Assembly (NCBI RefSeq): GCF_018402495.1
Contig: NZ_JAGYIU010000001.1
Coordinates: forward strand, 62,001-126,000
Direction: 5' to 3'
Source: Pseudoalteromonas sp.
Lineage (GTDB): Bacteria; Pseudomonadota; Gammaproteobacteria; Enterobacterales; Alteromonadaceae
DNA length: 64,000 nt
Shown piece by piece: positions 16,813-26,058 of this stretch. How positions within the stretch are numbered: position 1 is the first letter of the stretch; each line of letters opens with the position of its first letter. The notes beneath the pieces were generated by a model, which had not been told where the DNA came from, did not search any database, and was given only the letters and a program-made list of their open reading frames with translations. A program made the position numbers and the translations under genes.

Positions 16813-18333
16813 ATGGATACTGAGATAGAACTGAAATTTTTGGTATCAGATGACGTCATTCCACTGATCCCCTCGTTAATTACTCAATTTGCAAAAACAG
16901 TCACAAACAAGCCTTCTAAAAGTTTGCAAAATGCTTACTTTGATACGCCAAGCAGAGAGCTAAGAGCACTCGATATTGGTTTTAGAACGCGTTGTACAGA
17001 CGAGCGCTGTGAGCAAACAATTAAGCTTGCAGGAGATGTGGTGGGAGGATTACATCAACGTCCAGAATATAACCTTCCCATAGAAACAAATCGACCTAAT
17101 TTAATGGCGTTTGATTCATCAATTTGGCCACACGGCATGCAAATTGATGTTATATCACAAAACCTCTACCCTATATTTAGTACTAATTTTATCCGCCGTA
17201 CGTGGTTAATTGAAACGCAAAATGGTGCCAAAATTGAAGTGGTATTAGATAAAGGTGAAGTGGCCGCCTCGGGTAAAGTGGAGATTATTAGCGAGCTTGA
17301 AATTGAGCTCGTCGAAGGTAGTCGAGACGAGTTATTTGCTCTAGCAGATAAATTAATAAGCCAAAGCAGTGTGCGCTTGGGGCTTTATTCAAAAGCAGCA
17401 AGAGGGTATCGCCTTGCCGATGACACACCATTACAACCGAGTAAATCTATCGGTTTTGTTAAACTTACTAAGCAAGCCACTCAAGAGCAAGCGCTTATTG
17501 AGGCCATGGGCTTTGGTATTCGCTTTGTGCAAAAACATGAGCAGTGTTATTTTGATAAGCCAAGTTTAAAAACATTAAAACGTGTGACCGACGGCATTAG
17601 TTTAATTCGTCATAACTTTTGGTTGTTTGACGATATTGTTAGTAAAGACAGCACCGAGCATCTCAGAACGGAACTCAAGTGGTTATTAAGTGAGTTAGCA
17701 TGGGTTGAAAATGCCATTCAGTTAAAAACTTACACCTCTAAGCGCCATGCTTTTTATAAAAAAATAAACAGTGCGCCTGCTTTAACTCAAGTTATTAACG
17801 ATTTAAAAGAGTTACAACCGAGCATTGACGATATTTTTGCGCTTTTTCATAGTGCGCGTTACAACCGTTTATTGCTAAGCTTAACCACGTGGCTAATAAA
17901 TAAACAGTGGCGTAAAGACTGGAGCCAAGCTGAGCTACAAAATGCTGAGCAGCTCGTTATCGATATTGCTCCGCGCTTATTTGATAAAGATTGGAAAAAT
18001 CTACACCGCTCTTTGCCTAAAGAGCAAAGCCTAGCGTGTAATGATTACTTAAACTTTCGTACTCAATTAGAAAATAGCTTGCTCAGTGGCAATTGTTTAG
18101 GTGCATTGTTTAATAAAGATGAGCGATTAGAGTTTAGGCTCCCTTGGCTGGATATTTCTCATGGTATGTATGAGCTAAGTACGCTTGATTATTTAAAGCA
18201 ATTGTGTGCTGGGCAAGAGGATACTCAACTGGCAAAAATACAACAATGGTTAGAGCAAAAATCTGAGTTTTTAGTCAGTGCCATGGAGCAAAGTCGACAT
18301 GCTTCATTTGATACAGAACCCTATTGGATCTAA
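16813..18333 (+). CDS. ygiF: Inorganic triphosphatase, CYTH-CHAD protein YgiF
   Basis: This 506-residue protein has an N-terminal CYTH (triphosphate tunnel) domain, recognised by the ExExK signature EIELK at residues 4-8 and the RTRCTDERCEQTIKL strand. The C-terminal CHAD domain is helical and rich in conserved His and Lys/Arg that can bind polyphosphate. E. coli YgiF hydrolyses inorganic triphosphate with a metal ion, and this protein should do the same in the cytoplasm. The length is close to that of E. coli YgiF, with the CHAD part slightly longer. It is divergent from ygiM and ends at a strong bidirectional hairpin. Confidence 0.9.
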   Translation: MDTEIELKFLVSDDVIPLIPSLITQFAKTVTNKPSKSLQNAYFDTPSRELRALDIGFRTRCTDERCEQTIKLAGDVVGGLHQRPEYNLPIETNRPNLMAFDSSIWPHGMQIDVISQNLYPIFSTNFIRRTWLIETQNGAKIEVVLDKGEVAASGKVEIISELEIELVEGSRDELFALADKLISQSSVRLGLYSKAARGYRLADDTPLQPSKSIGFVKLTKQATQEQALIEAMGFGIRFVQKHEQCYFDKPSLKTLKRVTDGISLIRHNFWLFDDIVSKDSTEHLRTELKWLLSELAWVENAIQLKTYTSKRHAFYKKINSAPALTQVINDLKELQPSIDDIFALFHSARYNRLLLSLTTWLINKQWRKDWSQAELQNAEQLVIDIAPRLFDKDWKNLHRSLPKEQSLACNDYLNFRTQLENSLLSGNCLGALFNKDERLEFRLPWLDISHGMYELSTLDYLKQLCAGQEDTQLAKIQQWLEQKSEFLVSAMEQSRHASFDTEPYWI

Positions 18334-18420
18334 TGATTAGTTTGCGCGCTTTAAGAAGTCGCGGGGATATTAGTACACGCATAAGGCGTAAAATAGCTTA
18401 GACTTAATTTGTTTATAGGT

Positions 18421-18447
18421 AAAAAGTGACCTGCGCGGTCACTTTTT
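18421..18447. terminator. Bidirectional terminator between ygiF and the S10 peptidase gene
   Basis: AAAAAGTGACC and GGTCACTTTTT pair perfectly over a five-base loop, with T runs on both strands. Confidence 0.92.
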
Positions 18448-18458
18448 AATTTATTATA

Positions 18459-19976
18459 TTAGTATTTAGCAGATTCACCTTCTTTAGGTAAAGATTGTTT
18501 TATAAACTCGCGTAAATCGTTGTTAGAGCTTTTTAAATCTGCATGGCGTAGATACATCATGTGGCCACTGCGGTAACCTTTAAAGCTTAGCCTATCTTGC
18601 ATTTTACCACTTGGGTCAAGTTGCCACATAGTATATTTGGCATCAAAGTAATTGGTTGCACCGTCAAAATAACCAGCTTGCACTAAAACGTTTAAATATG
18701 GGTTTTGGGCCATTGCTAAACGCAAATTTTCACCGGTGTTATTTCCGCTTCTGTCCCATGGATGAACGTTACCAAATAAGTTATATTTGATATCGGTTTT
18801 GTAATTAAGCTCTTCACGCAGGTAGTAGTTAATTGCAGGGGTAAAAGAGTGCAGCCACGATGTAAGCTCTGCCCAGTAATCTGGTGATTCACCGGCATCG
18901 CGTTTATCAATTCCTAAATAGCGAGAGTCGAGGCGACCAACCATTTGCCCGCGTTCACGTAATAACTCTTTCCAAAAAAATTGTGTCGGAATATCTAAGT
19001 TATTTTGGCTAACAAATGTTTCAGATAGACCTGCATATTTGGCCATTTTTTTGATAATACGACGTTTTTCATCTGGGGCAATAAAGCCGCCTTTTGCAAG
19101 CGCTGGAATAAGCTCATTTATAGTAAACTGTTCTACTTCAGGTAATAGTTCGTCTAAATCTTTAGCTTGTAAATCAGTGTTTAATGCCTTGTGGTACCAC
19201 GCTGTGGCTGCAAAGTAGGGTAAGCGGTTAGCGGCTTTTACAGGGCCGTCGCGTTTAATACCAATGTCTGTAGGTGAAACAAGTACCACGCCATTAATAT
19301 ACATCCACTGGCTATTTTGTAGCTCATGCGCCAAGCCTGATACACGAGTAGTACCGTAGCTTTCACCAATTAAAAATTTAGGAGAGCGCCAACGTTCATT
19401 GCGAGATACAAAAGTATTAAGCCATTCTGCTAGGTATTTTATATCGGCATTCACACCAAAAAATAACTCTTTTTGTTTGTCTTTAGGTAGAAGATTACCG
19501 TTTTTATCTTCAACGACGCGGGAATAACCCGTGTTTACAGGGTTTACGTAAACGATGTCGGCCACGTCTAAAACCGAATAAGGGTTATCTTTAACGCCAT
19601 AAGGTTGAATTGGGTAGCCTTCGTCATCAATTTTTAAAACACGAGGGCCGGTATAAGCTAAATGCATCCATACCGATGCTGAACCTGGGCCACCATTAAA
19701 TGAAATAAGTAATGGACGCTTTGCTCTATCATCTACTTTATCGCGGGTGTAGTAAGTGTATTGAAGGGTTGCGATAGCATCTCCTTTGTTATCCCACACC
19801 GGTTGTGTGCCAGTTGCTACGGTATACGAAAAGCGTTCGTTATTTATTTTTGCTTTGTGCTGAGTAACCACTTTACTGTCGATATCAATACGGCGTTGGT
19901 TATCGGCAAACGAGGCGCAGCTTAGGGTAAGCGCAATGGCGGCAATGGGTAAGAATAAACTTCGGCTAAATCTCAT
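18459..19976 (-). CDS. Exported serine carboxypeptidase, peptidase family S10
   Basis: This 505-residue protein has a signal peptide (about residues 1-24) and an alpha/beta-hydrolase core typical of family S10. The oxyanion segment is SFNGGPGSASVW, the nucleophile motif is GESYGTTR with Ser206, and the C-terminal part carries the catalytic His region YRSGHMMYLRH. It should release C-terminal amino acids from peptides in the periplasm or outside the cell, which suits a peptide-scavenging marine heterotroph. It stands alone: terminators bound its 3' side and a 484-base gap separates it from glnK. The substrate preference is not predictable. Confidence 0.9.
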   Translation of the reverse strand: MRFSRSLFLPIAAIALTLSCASFADNQRRIDIDSKVVTQHKAKINNERFSYTVATGTQPVWDNKGDAIATLQYTYYTRDKVDDRAKRPLLISFNGGPGSASVWMHLAYTGPRVLKIDDEGYPIQPYGVKDNPYSVLDVADIVYVNPVNTGYSRVVEDKNGNLLPKDKQKELFFGVNADIKYLAEWLNTFVSRNERWRSPKFLIGESYGTTRVSGLAHELQNSQWMYINGVVLVSPTDIGIKRDGPVKAANRLPYFAATAWYHKALNTDLQAKDLDELLPEVEQFTINELIPALAKGGFIAPDEKRRIIKKMAKYAGLSETFVSQNNLDIPTQFFWKELLRERGQMVGRLDSRYLGIDKRDAGESPDYWAELTSWLHSFTPAINYYLREELNYKTDIKYNLFGNVHPWDRSGNNTGENLRLAMAQNPYLNVLVQAGYFDGATNYFDAKYTMWQLDPSGKMQDRLSFKGYRSGHMMYLRHADLKSSNNDLREFIKQSLPKEGESAKY

Positions 19977-20395
19977 AAGTGACTCTTTTTTATTTTATGT
20001 ACTGCAGTTATAGCGATATTTAGCTAAAAAACCAAAATATTGAGACTAGCTGTAGATAATAATCGTTGAGTCTATGTAATTACTGATTAAGTTTTTTAAG
20101 TAATCAGTCGCTAAACTGTGCTTAATATCAAAGTGATTTTTTAAAACGCACAACCACTTGCTATGGCAAAGTGGTGCTAAAAAATCTGCCATGCCTCTCG
20201 ATATGACAGAGTAACTCTAATCGTAAATATATTATTAATGTGTATTTTACGAGAATGAAATGGTTACTGTTTGTATATTTATCGACTCGCACCAATGCAG
20301 TATTTTGTTTAAAAAAAGCGCACCTAAATGGTGCGATTTTTTGTTTTATATATTATTTATTTTTTTAAGTCTATGTTTTTATTGTTAATTTAAAA
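19977..20395. other. Intergenic region between the S10 peptidase gene and glnK
   Basis: No credible coding frame is present. It contains an imperfect hairpin ACCACTTGC/GCAAAGTGGT near 20150-20175. A stem CGCACC-N5-GGTGCG at 20319-20335 is flanked by A and T runs and can be read either as a terminator or as an NtrC site. A terminator there would have no gene upstream on the plus strand, so a small RNA cannot be excluded. Confidence 0.5.
20319..20335. promoter_or_regulatory. Putative NtrC binding site upstream of glnK (alternatively a terminator stem)
   Basis: CGCACC-TAAAT-GGTGCG fits the NtrC pattern TGCACC-N5-GGTGCA except for its outermost bases. It lies 62 bases upstream of a sigma-54-like promoter, a usual distance for an enhancer. 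A second weak half-site, CGCACCAAT, is at 20288-20296. The flanking A7 and T6 runs mean it could instead be a Rho-independent terminator. Confidence 0.5.
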
Positions 20396-20396
20396 A

Positions 20397-20412
20397 TGGC
20401 ACAAAGGTTGGA
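20397..20412 (+). promoter_or_regulatory. Sigma-54 type promoter of glnK-amtB
   Basis: TGGCAC-N5-TTGGA keeps the -24 element exactly and the TTG of the -12 element, with the invariant ten-base interval between the GG and the -12 pair, although that pair is GG rather than the usual GC. It lies 49 bases ahead of the glnK start and suits nitrogen-limited induction. Confidence 0.7.
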
Positions 20413-20460
20413 TTGTATAGAGGAAATACAATAACAAGCTAGCGTCCTAAGGGGGCCTTT

Positions 20461-20799
20461 GTGAAAATGATCAGTGCAATAATAAAGCCATTCAAACTAG
20501 ATGATGTGCGTGAAGCACTCGCTGATTTAGGCATCGAAGGAATGACAGTGGTTGACGTTAAGGGATTTGGACGTCAAAGAGGGCATACTGAGTTATACCG
20601 TGGTGCTGAGTACCAGGTTGACTTTATACCTAAAATTAAACTTGAAATTGCTACCCGTAGTGAAAATTGCCAACGCGTTGTAGAAACCATTACCAAAGTC
20701 GCTGGAACGGGCAAAATTGGTGACGGCAAAATTTTTGTTTACGACCTAGATCAAATCGTCCGTATTCGTACTGGCGAGCTTGATGATGATGCAATTTAA
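20461..20799 (+). CDS. glnK: PII nitrogen regulatory protein GlnK
   Basis: This 112-residue PII trimer subunit begins MKMISAIIKPFKLDDVREAL and carries Tyr51 in the T-loop (YRGAEYQVDF), the uridylylation site. Signature residues for ATP and 2-oxoglutarate binding (GTGKIGDGKIFV) are present. The start is GTG at 20461 with AAGGGGG a few bases ahead. The normal family N-terminus supports this start over the internal ATG. It sits ten bases upstream of amtB, the standard pair in which GlnK plugs the ammonium channel when nitrogen is ample. The sigma-54-like promoter fits GlnK better than a housekeeping GlnB. Confidence 0.93.
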   Translation: MKMISAIIKPFKLDDVREALADLGIEGMTVVDVKGFGRQRGHTELYRGAEYQVDFIPKIKLEIATRSENCQRVVETITKVAGTGKIGDGKIFVYDLDQIVRIRTGELDDDAI

Positions 20800-20808
20800 G
20801 GGGGCAAC

Positions 20809-22038
20809 ATGGAAAATACAATTATAGAGCTGAAGTTTTCGCTCGATACGTTTTACTTTTTAATGTCTGGCATCTTAGTCATGTGGATGGCAGCCGGTTT
20901 TGCAATGTTAGAAGCGGGTTTAGTGCGCTCTAAAAATACCACAGAAATTCTAACTAAAAATATCGCGCTTTATTCTATCGCGTGTACTATGTTTTTGTTG
21001 ATAGGCTACAACATTATGTACGTAGATAATGTTGAAGGCGGTGTTATTCCTTCGTTTGGTGGCCTAATAGGTAGCCAAGCAGCAGATGCTGATCACTCAT
21101 TAGAATCTGACTTTTTCTTTCAGGTTGTGTTTGTTGCAACGGCCATGTCTATCGTATCAGGCGCCGTTGCAGAGCGTATGAAGTTGTGGGCTTTCCTCGT
21201 ATTTACCGTGGTGTTAACAGGGTTAATTTACCCAATTGAAGGTTACTGGACATGGGGCGGCGGCTTCTTATCTGAGCTAGGCTTTGTTGATTTTGCAGGC
21301 TCTGCCATTGTGCATGCAACGGGTGCGGCTGCAGCGCTTGCGGGTGTAATACTACTAGGTGCACGTAAAGGTAAATATGGTAAAAATGGCGAAATTTACC
21401 CAATTCCAGGTTCAAACTTGCCACTTGCTACATTGGGCACATTTATTTTATGGATGGGTTGGTTTGGCTTTAACGGCGGATCACAGTTATTAATTTCCGA
21501 TAAAGAAAATGCAACTGCAGTAGGTCAAATATTACTTAATACTAACGCGGCAGCGGCTATGGGTGCAATTTCGGCCTTGTTCTTATGTAAACTTTTATGG
21601 GGCAAAGCCGATTTAACCATGGTACTTAATGGTGCACTTGCAGGCTTAGTGGTTATTACTGCAGACCCATTATCACCATCACCATTAATTGCGTGCTTAT
21701 TTGGCTTACTAGGTGGCTCATTAGTCATACTCAGTATTGTCGCATTGGACAAAGCTAAGATTGATGATCCTGTGGGTGCTATTTCTGTTCACGGTGTGTG
21801 TGGCATTCTAGGTGTTGTTTTAGTTCCGGTGACTAATGCGGAAGCTAACATTATGACGCAGCTTATTGGTTTACTATGTATTATTGGTTTTGTGTTTATT
21901 GCTTCATTCATTGTATGGGCAATCCTCAAACAAACCATGGGTATTCGTGTTACCGAAGAAGAAGAGTTAAACGGCATGGATCAACACGATTGTGGTATTG
22001 ATGCTTATCCAGAGTTTGTATCAGTTAGAAGTAATTAA
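20809..22038 (+). CDS. amtB: Ammonium transporter AmtB
   Basis: This 409-residue inner-membrane ammonium channel of the Amt/Rh family has about eleven transmembrane helices. The twin pore histidines are in SAIVHATGAAAAL and ISVHGVCGILG, and the WGGGFLSELGFVDFAG and GFNGGSQL segments are conserved. The N-terminus starts directly with the first helix region (MENTIIELKFSLDTF) after GGGGGC upstream. It is cotranscribed with glnK, so the PII protein is the expected gate. The C-terminal tail is short and acidic (EEEELNGMDQHDCG), typical of the GlnK-contacting region. Confidence 0.95.
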   Translation: MENTIIELKFSLDTFYFLMSGILVMWMAAGFAMLEAGLVRSKNTTEILTKNIALYSIACTMFLLIGYNIMYVDNVEGGVIPSFGGLIGSQAADADHSLESDFFFQVVFVATAMSIVSGAVAERMKLWAFLVFTVVLTGLIYPIEGYWTWGGGFLSELGFVDFAGSAIVHATGAAAALAGVILLGARKGKYGKNGEIYPIPGSNLPLATLGTFILWMGWFGFNGGSQLLISDKENATAVGQILLNTNAAAAMGAISALFLCKLLWGKADLTMVLNGALAGLVVITADPLSPSPLIACLFGLLGGSLVILSIVALDKAKIDDPVGAISVHGVCGILGVVLVPVTNAEANIMTQLIGLLCIIGFVFIASFIVWAILKQTMGIRVTEEEELNGMDQHDCGIDAYPEFVSVRSN

Positions 22039-22061
22039 TTAAAAGTATTGTGTGTTCAATC

Positions 22062-22088
22062 AAAGCCCTACTCTGTTAGGGCTTTTTT
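22062..22088 (+). terminator. Terminator of glnK-amtB
   Basis: AAAGCCCTA and TAGGGCTTT arms with a six-base loop are followed by TTT. Confidence 0.88.
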
Positions 22089-22176
22089 GATTTCAGGGGA
22101 GGTTAATTTTTCAGGTGCTAGAGTAATGTGATAAGCTCCTCGCGTTAAATTAACCTTCGGAATATATTACACTTAA

Positions 22177-24510
22177 ATGGCTGAAAAAAAGAAAACATCG
22201 ACCAGTAAACCCTCTACTAAGCGCGCTACTAAGTCATCTAAATCATCGGCGCGAAAAAGTGCGACTAAAAAAACTTCAAGCACCGAAAAACGGCCACTTT
22301 TTAAAACGTTGTTTTCTATTTTTTGGAAACTGAGTTTGGCGACTTTTATAGCCGTTGCATTTTACTTTATCTACCTTGATGCAAAAATAACTCGCCAGTT
22401 TGAAGGCAATAAATGGCAACTTCCGGCACAAGTATATGCCCGCTCAATGACTTTTTTTCCTGGGCAGTATTTATCTAAACAAGAAGTATTGTGGGAGCTG
22501 AAGCGCTTAAACTATACAGCAGTTAACCGCTTAAGCCGAACAGGGCAATATATTAAAACTACCAATAGTATTGAGATTTTTCGTCGTGATTTTGAATTTT
22601 CTGATGGTTTAGAAAGTGCTCATGTTATTGAACTACGTTTTTCTGGAGAAAAAGTAGCTAGTATTAAAGATAAGTTTGGCCGTCGATTAAATACCGCCAG
22701 ATTAGAGCCTGTACAAATAGCCCGTATTGGTAATGACTCAAAACAGGATAGAGAGTTTGTACCATTAGATAAATTTCCTGACATGCTTAAAAATGCCTTA
22801 TTAGTGGTAGAAGACCGCGATTTTTATGATCATCACGGTGTATCGGCTTTTTCTATTTTACGCGCTTTGTATACCAATATTCGCGCAGGGCGCACCGTAC
22901 AAGGGGGAAGTACATTAACCCAGCAGCTGGCTAAAAATATTTACCTTACCCGTGAACGTTCGTTAGTACGTAAAGTGAATGAAGCTTTTATTGCGCTTAT
23001 TCTTGATTACCGTTACTCAAAAGATCAAATTCTTGAAGCTTACTTAAACGAAGTTTATCTGGGACAGTCTTATAACCAAGGCGTGCATGGGATGGGATTG
23101 GCGGCTGAGTTTTACTTTGCAAAGCCAGTTGACGAACTCGAGTTCGACCAAATTGCTTTGCTGGTGGCCATGGTTAAAGGGCCTTCTTATTACAACCCAA
23201 GGCGTTACAAAGAGCGTGCCATGGAGCGCCGTGATTTAGTGCTGCGCTTAATGGTTGAAAATAAACTTATTTCTACAAAAGAATATCGGGCCTCGTTAAA
23301 ACGCGCAATTGATATTGCGCCGATGAAAGCAAGTTTACAAAAATCTTACCCCGGTTATTTGGAGTTAGTTAATCGTGAGCTTAAACAGCTGTTGCCCGAA
23401 CAAAAAGTATTGGATGCGGGTGTGCGAGTGTTTACCTACTTTGATTTACAAAAACAAACCGCGATGGAAGAGTCGATTCAGGCCAGTTTACCTTATTTAG
23501 AAAGGCGCCCAAATACTAAAGAGCTAGAAGCGGCGATGATCTCCGTTAATGTTGAAAAAGCGGGTGTATCGGCGCTGGTGTCTGGTCGTGATGTACGCTA
23601 TTCAGGATTTAACCGCGTGCTCGATACCAAACGTAATATTGGCTCACTTGTTAAACCTGCCGTGTACTTAAGTGCACTGCAATTACCTCATTATAACTTA
23701 GCGACGTTACTTGATGACTCGCCTGTTCAAGTTACCAACGAAGAGGGCAATGTATGGCAGCCAGAAAACTTTGATCGTCAATACCGTGGCGCCATACCTC
23801 TTTATAAAGCATTTAGCCATAGTATTAATATTCCGGCAGTTAATTTAGGGCTTGATGTAGGGGTCGACAAGGTAGCCAACACCCTCAGAGGGTTAGGTGC
23901 CAAAGGATATATTAATGAATACCCATCGTTATTATTAGGGGCCATTGAAATGTCGAGCTTTGAAGTTGCTCAACTTTATACCACCATTGCAGCAGACGGT
24001 GAATACAGAGAACTGACGTCTATCTCGGCATTAACAGACGCTGTTGGCAATGTACTTTATAAGCATAAAGTGAGTAACGAACAACGTTTTGATAAAGATG
24101 CCATGTATATGACCAAGTACGCTATGAAGCGGGTAACTAAAGATGGCACCGCACAGCGCTTAAATTTACATTTCCCGTCAATCCAGTTAGCAGGTAAAAC
24201 AGGCACTAGTAACGAATTACGCGACAGCTGGTTTGCTGGATTTGACCAAAATACAGTAACGGTTGCATGGATAGGCCGTGACGATAATAAAAGCACAGGC
24301 TTAACCGGCAGTGTTGGCGCGCTTGAAACCTATATTCGGTATTTAAAACCGCTAAATCCGCAAGCTATTGCCGATACGCGTCCGCCTTCAATTCGGTGGG
24401 CATTTGTAAACGAACAAACAGGCAATCAAGCACCACCGGGCTGTGGCAAAGTGATTCAGCTACCGCTTAGAGCCAGTGAGTTTAAACCAAGACCAGAATG
24501 TATTCGTTAA
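22177..24510 (+). CDS. mrcB: Penicillin-binding protein 1B, bifunctional transglycosylase/transpeptidase
   Basis: This 777-residue class A penicillin-binding protein polymerises and cross-links peptidoglycan. A basic cytoplasmic tail rich in Lys, Ser and Thr (1-45) precedes one transmembrane helix (about 46-68). A UB2H-like region (ARSMTFFPGQYLSKQEVLWEL) is where LpoB binds in E. coli. The glycosyltransferase domain shows VEDRDFYDHHG with Glu212 and GGSTLTQQLAKN. The transpeptidase domain shows SLVK with Ser490, SHSIN and KTGTS. The UB2H region and length favour PBP1B over PBP1A. It is a single-gene unit closed by a strong terminator. Confidence 0.94.
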   Translation: MAEKKKTSTSKPSTKRATKSSKSSARKSATKKTSSTEKRPLFKTLFSIFWKLSLATFIAVAFYFIYLDAKITRQFEGNKWQLPAQVYARSMTFFPGQYLSKQEVLWELKRLNYTAVNRLSRTGQYIKTTNSIEIFRRDFEFSDGLESAHVIELRFSGEKVASIKDKFGRRLNTARLEPVQIARIGNDSKQDREFVPLDKFPDMLKNALLVVEDRDFYDHHGVSAFSILRALYTNIRAGRTVQGGSTLTQQLAKNIYLTRERSLVRKVNEAFIALILDYRYSKDQILEAYLNEVYLGQSYNQGVHGMGLAAEFYFAKPVDELEFDQIALLVAMVKGPSYYNPRRYKERAMERRDLVLRLMVENKLISTKEYRASLKRAIDIAPMKASLQKSYPGYLELVNRELKQLLPEQKVLDAGVRVFTYFDLQKQTAMEESIQASLPYLERRPNTKELEAAMISVNVEKAGVSALVSGRDVRYSGFNRVLDTKRNIGSLVKPAVYLSALQLPHYNLATLLDDSPVQVTNEEGNVWQPENFDRQYRGAIPLYKAFSHSINIPAVNLGLDVGVDKVANTLRGLGAKGYINEYPSLLLGAIEMSSFEVAQLYTTIAADGEYRELTSISALTDAVGNVLYKHKVSNEQRFDKDAMYMTKYAMKRVTKDGTAQRLNLHFPSIQLAGKTGTSNELRDSWFAGFDQNTVTVAWIGRDDNKSTGLTGSVGALETYIRYLKPLNPQAIADTRPPSIRWAFVNEQTGNQAPPGCGKVIQLPLRASEFKPRPECIR

Positions 24511-24521
24511 ATAGTAAAAAC

Positions 24522-24547
24522 AAAAAAAGCCCGAAAGGGCTTTTTTT
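24522..24547. terminator. Terminator of mrcB
   Basis: AAAAAAAGCCC and GGGCTTTTTTT form a perfect stem with a GAAA tetraloop and work on either strand. Confidence 0.93.
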
Positions 24548-24565
24548 ATGGGGAAGCGTTTTATA

Positions 24566-24727
24566 ATACCAACCCGCAATAATACTTAATTATTTTACGG
24601 GGCTAAACGTGTCACTACCTGCGTTAAAAAATTCTCATTTAGAACAACTAAATAGCAAATTTTTTGCCTAGCTATCAACACGTTTTTCCAGCCTCAAAAT
24701 AGATCACTTAATTAAGCGAATTGGTAT
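24566..24727. repeat. Palindromic MITE-like element between mrcB and hemL
   Basis: The 162-base stretch begins ATACCAA and ends TTGGTAT, and complementarity continues inward. The left end ATACCAACCCGC resembles the reversed right end ATACCAATTCGC. AAACGTGT pairs with ACACGTTT, and near the centre AAAAAATT pairs with AATTTTTT and CATTTAG with CTAAATA. The whole element can fold into one long imperfect hairpin. It has no coding frame. Similar AATTGGTAT-ended repeats are familiar from Pseudoalteromonas and Shewanella intergenic regions, from memory. Confidence 0.7.
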
Positions 24728-24739
24728 GAAAACTAAACG

Positions 24740-26020
24740 TTATAGCTTAGCAAAAGCGCGCTCTGCCGCTTCAATCGTTGCTTGAACTTCTTGCTCTGTG
24801 TGCGCAGCACAAACAAAACCAGCTTCAAACGCTGAAGGCGCTAAATAAACCCCTTCTTCAAGCATAAAGTGGAAGAACTTTTTAAAGCGCTCTAAATCAC
24901 ATTCAGTAGCTTGTTTGTAAGTAGTTACTTTTTCTGCATCGGTGAAGAAAAAGCCATACATACCGCCAGCGTAGTTAGTAGTTAACGCAATGTCTGCTTT
25001 TTTAGCTGCGGCTTCAAAGCCTTCACAAATCGCTTTACTAATTGCTTCTAACTTATCATGCACGCCAGGAGCGCTTAGTAGCTCAAGTGATTTTAACCCT
25101 GCAGCCATAGCAATAGGGTTACCTGAAAGTGTACCTGCTTGATAAACAGGGCCTACAGGAGCAATGTAATCCATGATTTCTGTTTTACCACCAAACGCGC
25201 CTACCGGCATGCCGCCGCCAATCACTTTACCTAAACAGGTTAAATCTGGTTTGATGTTGTAATACGCTTGAGCGCCACCTAGGGCAACACGAAAGCCTGT
25301 CATTACTTCATCAAAAATAAGCACAGATTGGTACTGATCACATACTTCACGTAGCCCTTCTAAAAAGCCTGGTACCGGTGGGATACAGTTCATGTTACCG
25401 GCAACCGGTTCAACAATAATACACGCGATTTCATCGGCGTACTTAGCAAAAATCGCTTTCACTTCTTCAATATTGTTAAACGAAACGGTGAGTGTGTGCT
25501 TAGCTAAGTCTTCAGGAATACCTGGAGAGTTAGGTACACCCATAGTTAATGCGCCAGAGCCTGCTTTTACTAATAATGAGTCTGCATGGCCGTGGTAACA
25601 GCCTTCAAACTTTAAAATTTTGTCGCGCCCTGTAAAGCCACGAGCTAAACGAATTGCACTCATTGTTGCTTCAGTACCAGAGCTCACCATGCGTACTTTT
25701 TCGATTGATGGGACAAGTTGTTTCACTTTTTCAGCCATTAAAATTTCAGCTTCAGTAGGCGCTCCGTAGCTTAAACCATTTTCTACCGCGTCATGCACTG
25801 CTTGTTTAATTTCAGGGTGATTGTGGCCCATAATCATTGGACCCCAAGAGCCTACATAATCGATGTAACGGTTGCCATCAGCATCAAATGTAAACGCGCC
25901 CTGTGCTTTAGTGATAAACAGCGGGGTACCACCTACACCATTAAATGCACGCACTGGCGAGTTTACTCCACCAGGAATAGAGTCTTGAGCTCGTTTAAAT
26001 AAGTCTTGGCTAATTGTCAT
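24740..26020 (-). CDS. hemL: Glutamate-1-semialdehyde 2,1-aminomutase HemL
   Basis: This 426-residue PLP enzyme interconverts glutamate-1-semialdehyde and 5-aminolevulinate, the committed precursor of heme. The sequence opens [23 protein letters not shown] and has the cofactor lysine in [15 protein letters not shown] and the substrate loop [17 protein letters not shown] precedes the ATG. It starts 38 bases after pyrB on the same strand and is probably cotranscribed with it. Proximity to hemJ, a CLC gene and erpA matches the gammaproteobacterial hemL neighbourhood. Confidence 0.96.
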   Translation of the reverse strand: MTISQDLFKRAQDSIPGGVNSPVRAFNGVGGTPLFITKAQGAFTFDADGNRYIDYVGSWGPMIMGHNHPEIKQAVHDAVENGLSYGAPTEAEILMAEKVKQLVPSIEKVRMVSSGTEATMSAIRLARGFTGRDKILKFEGCYHGHADSLLVKAGSGALTMGVPNSPGIPEDLAKHTLTVSFNNIEEVKAIFAKYADEIACIIVEPVAGNMNCIPPVPGFLEGLREVCDQYQSVLIFDEVMTGFRVALGGAQAYYNIKPDLTCLGKVIGGGMPVGAFGGKTEIMDYIAPVGPVYQAGTLSGNPIAMAAGLKSLELLSAPGVHDKLEAISKAICEGFEAAAKKADIALTTNYAGGMYGFFFTDAEKVTTYKQATECDLERFKKFFHFMLEEGVYLAPSAFEAGFVCAAHTEQEVQATIEAAERAFAKL

Positions 26021-26058
26021 GAAAAATCCTATTGTTTTGTCACTTTAAAATTAAAAGC

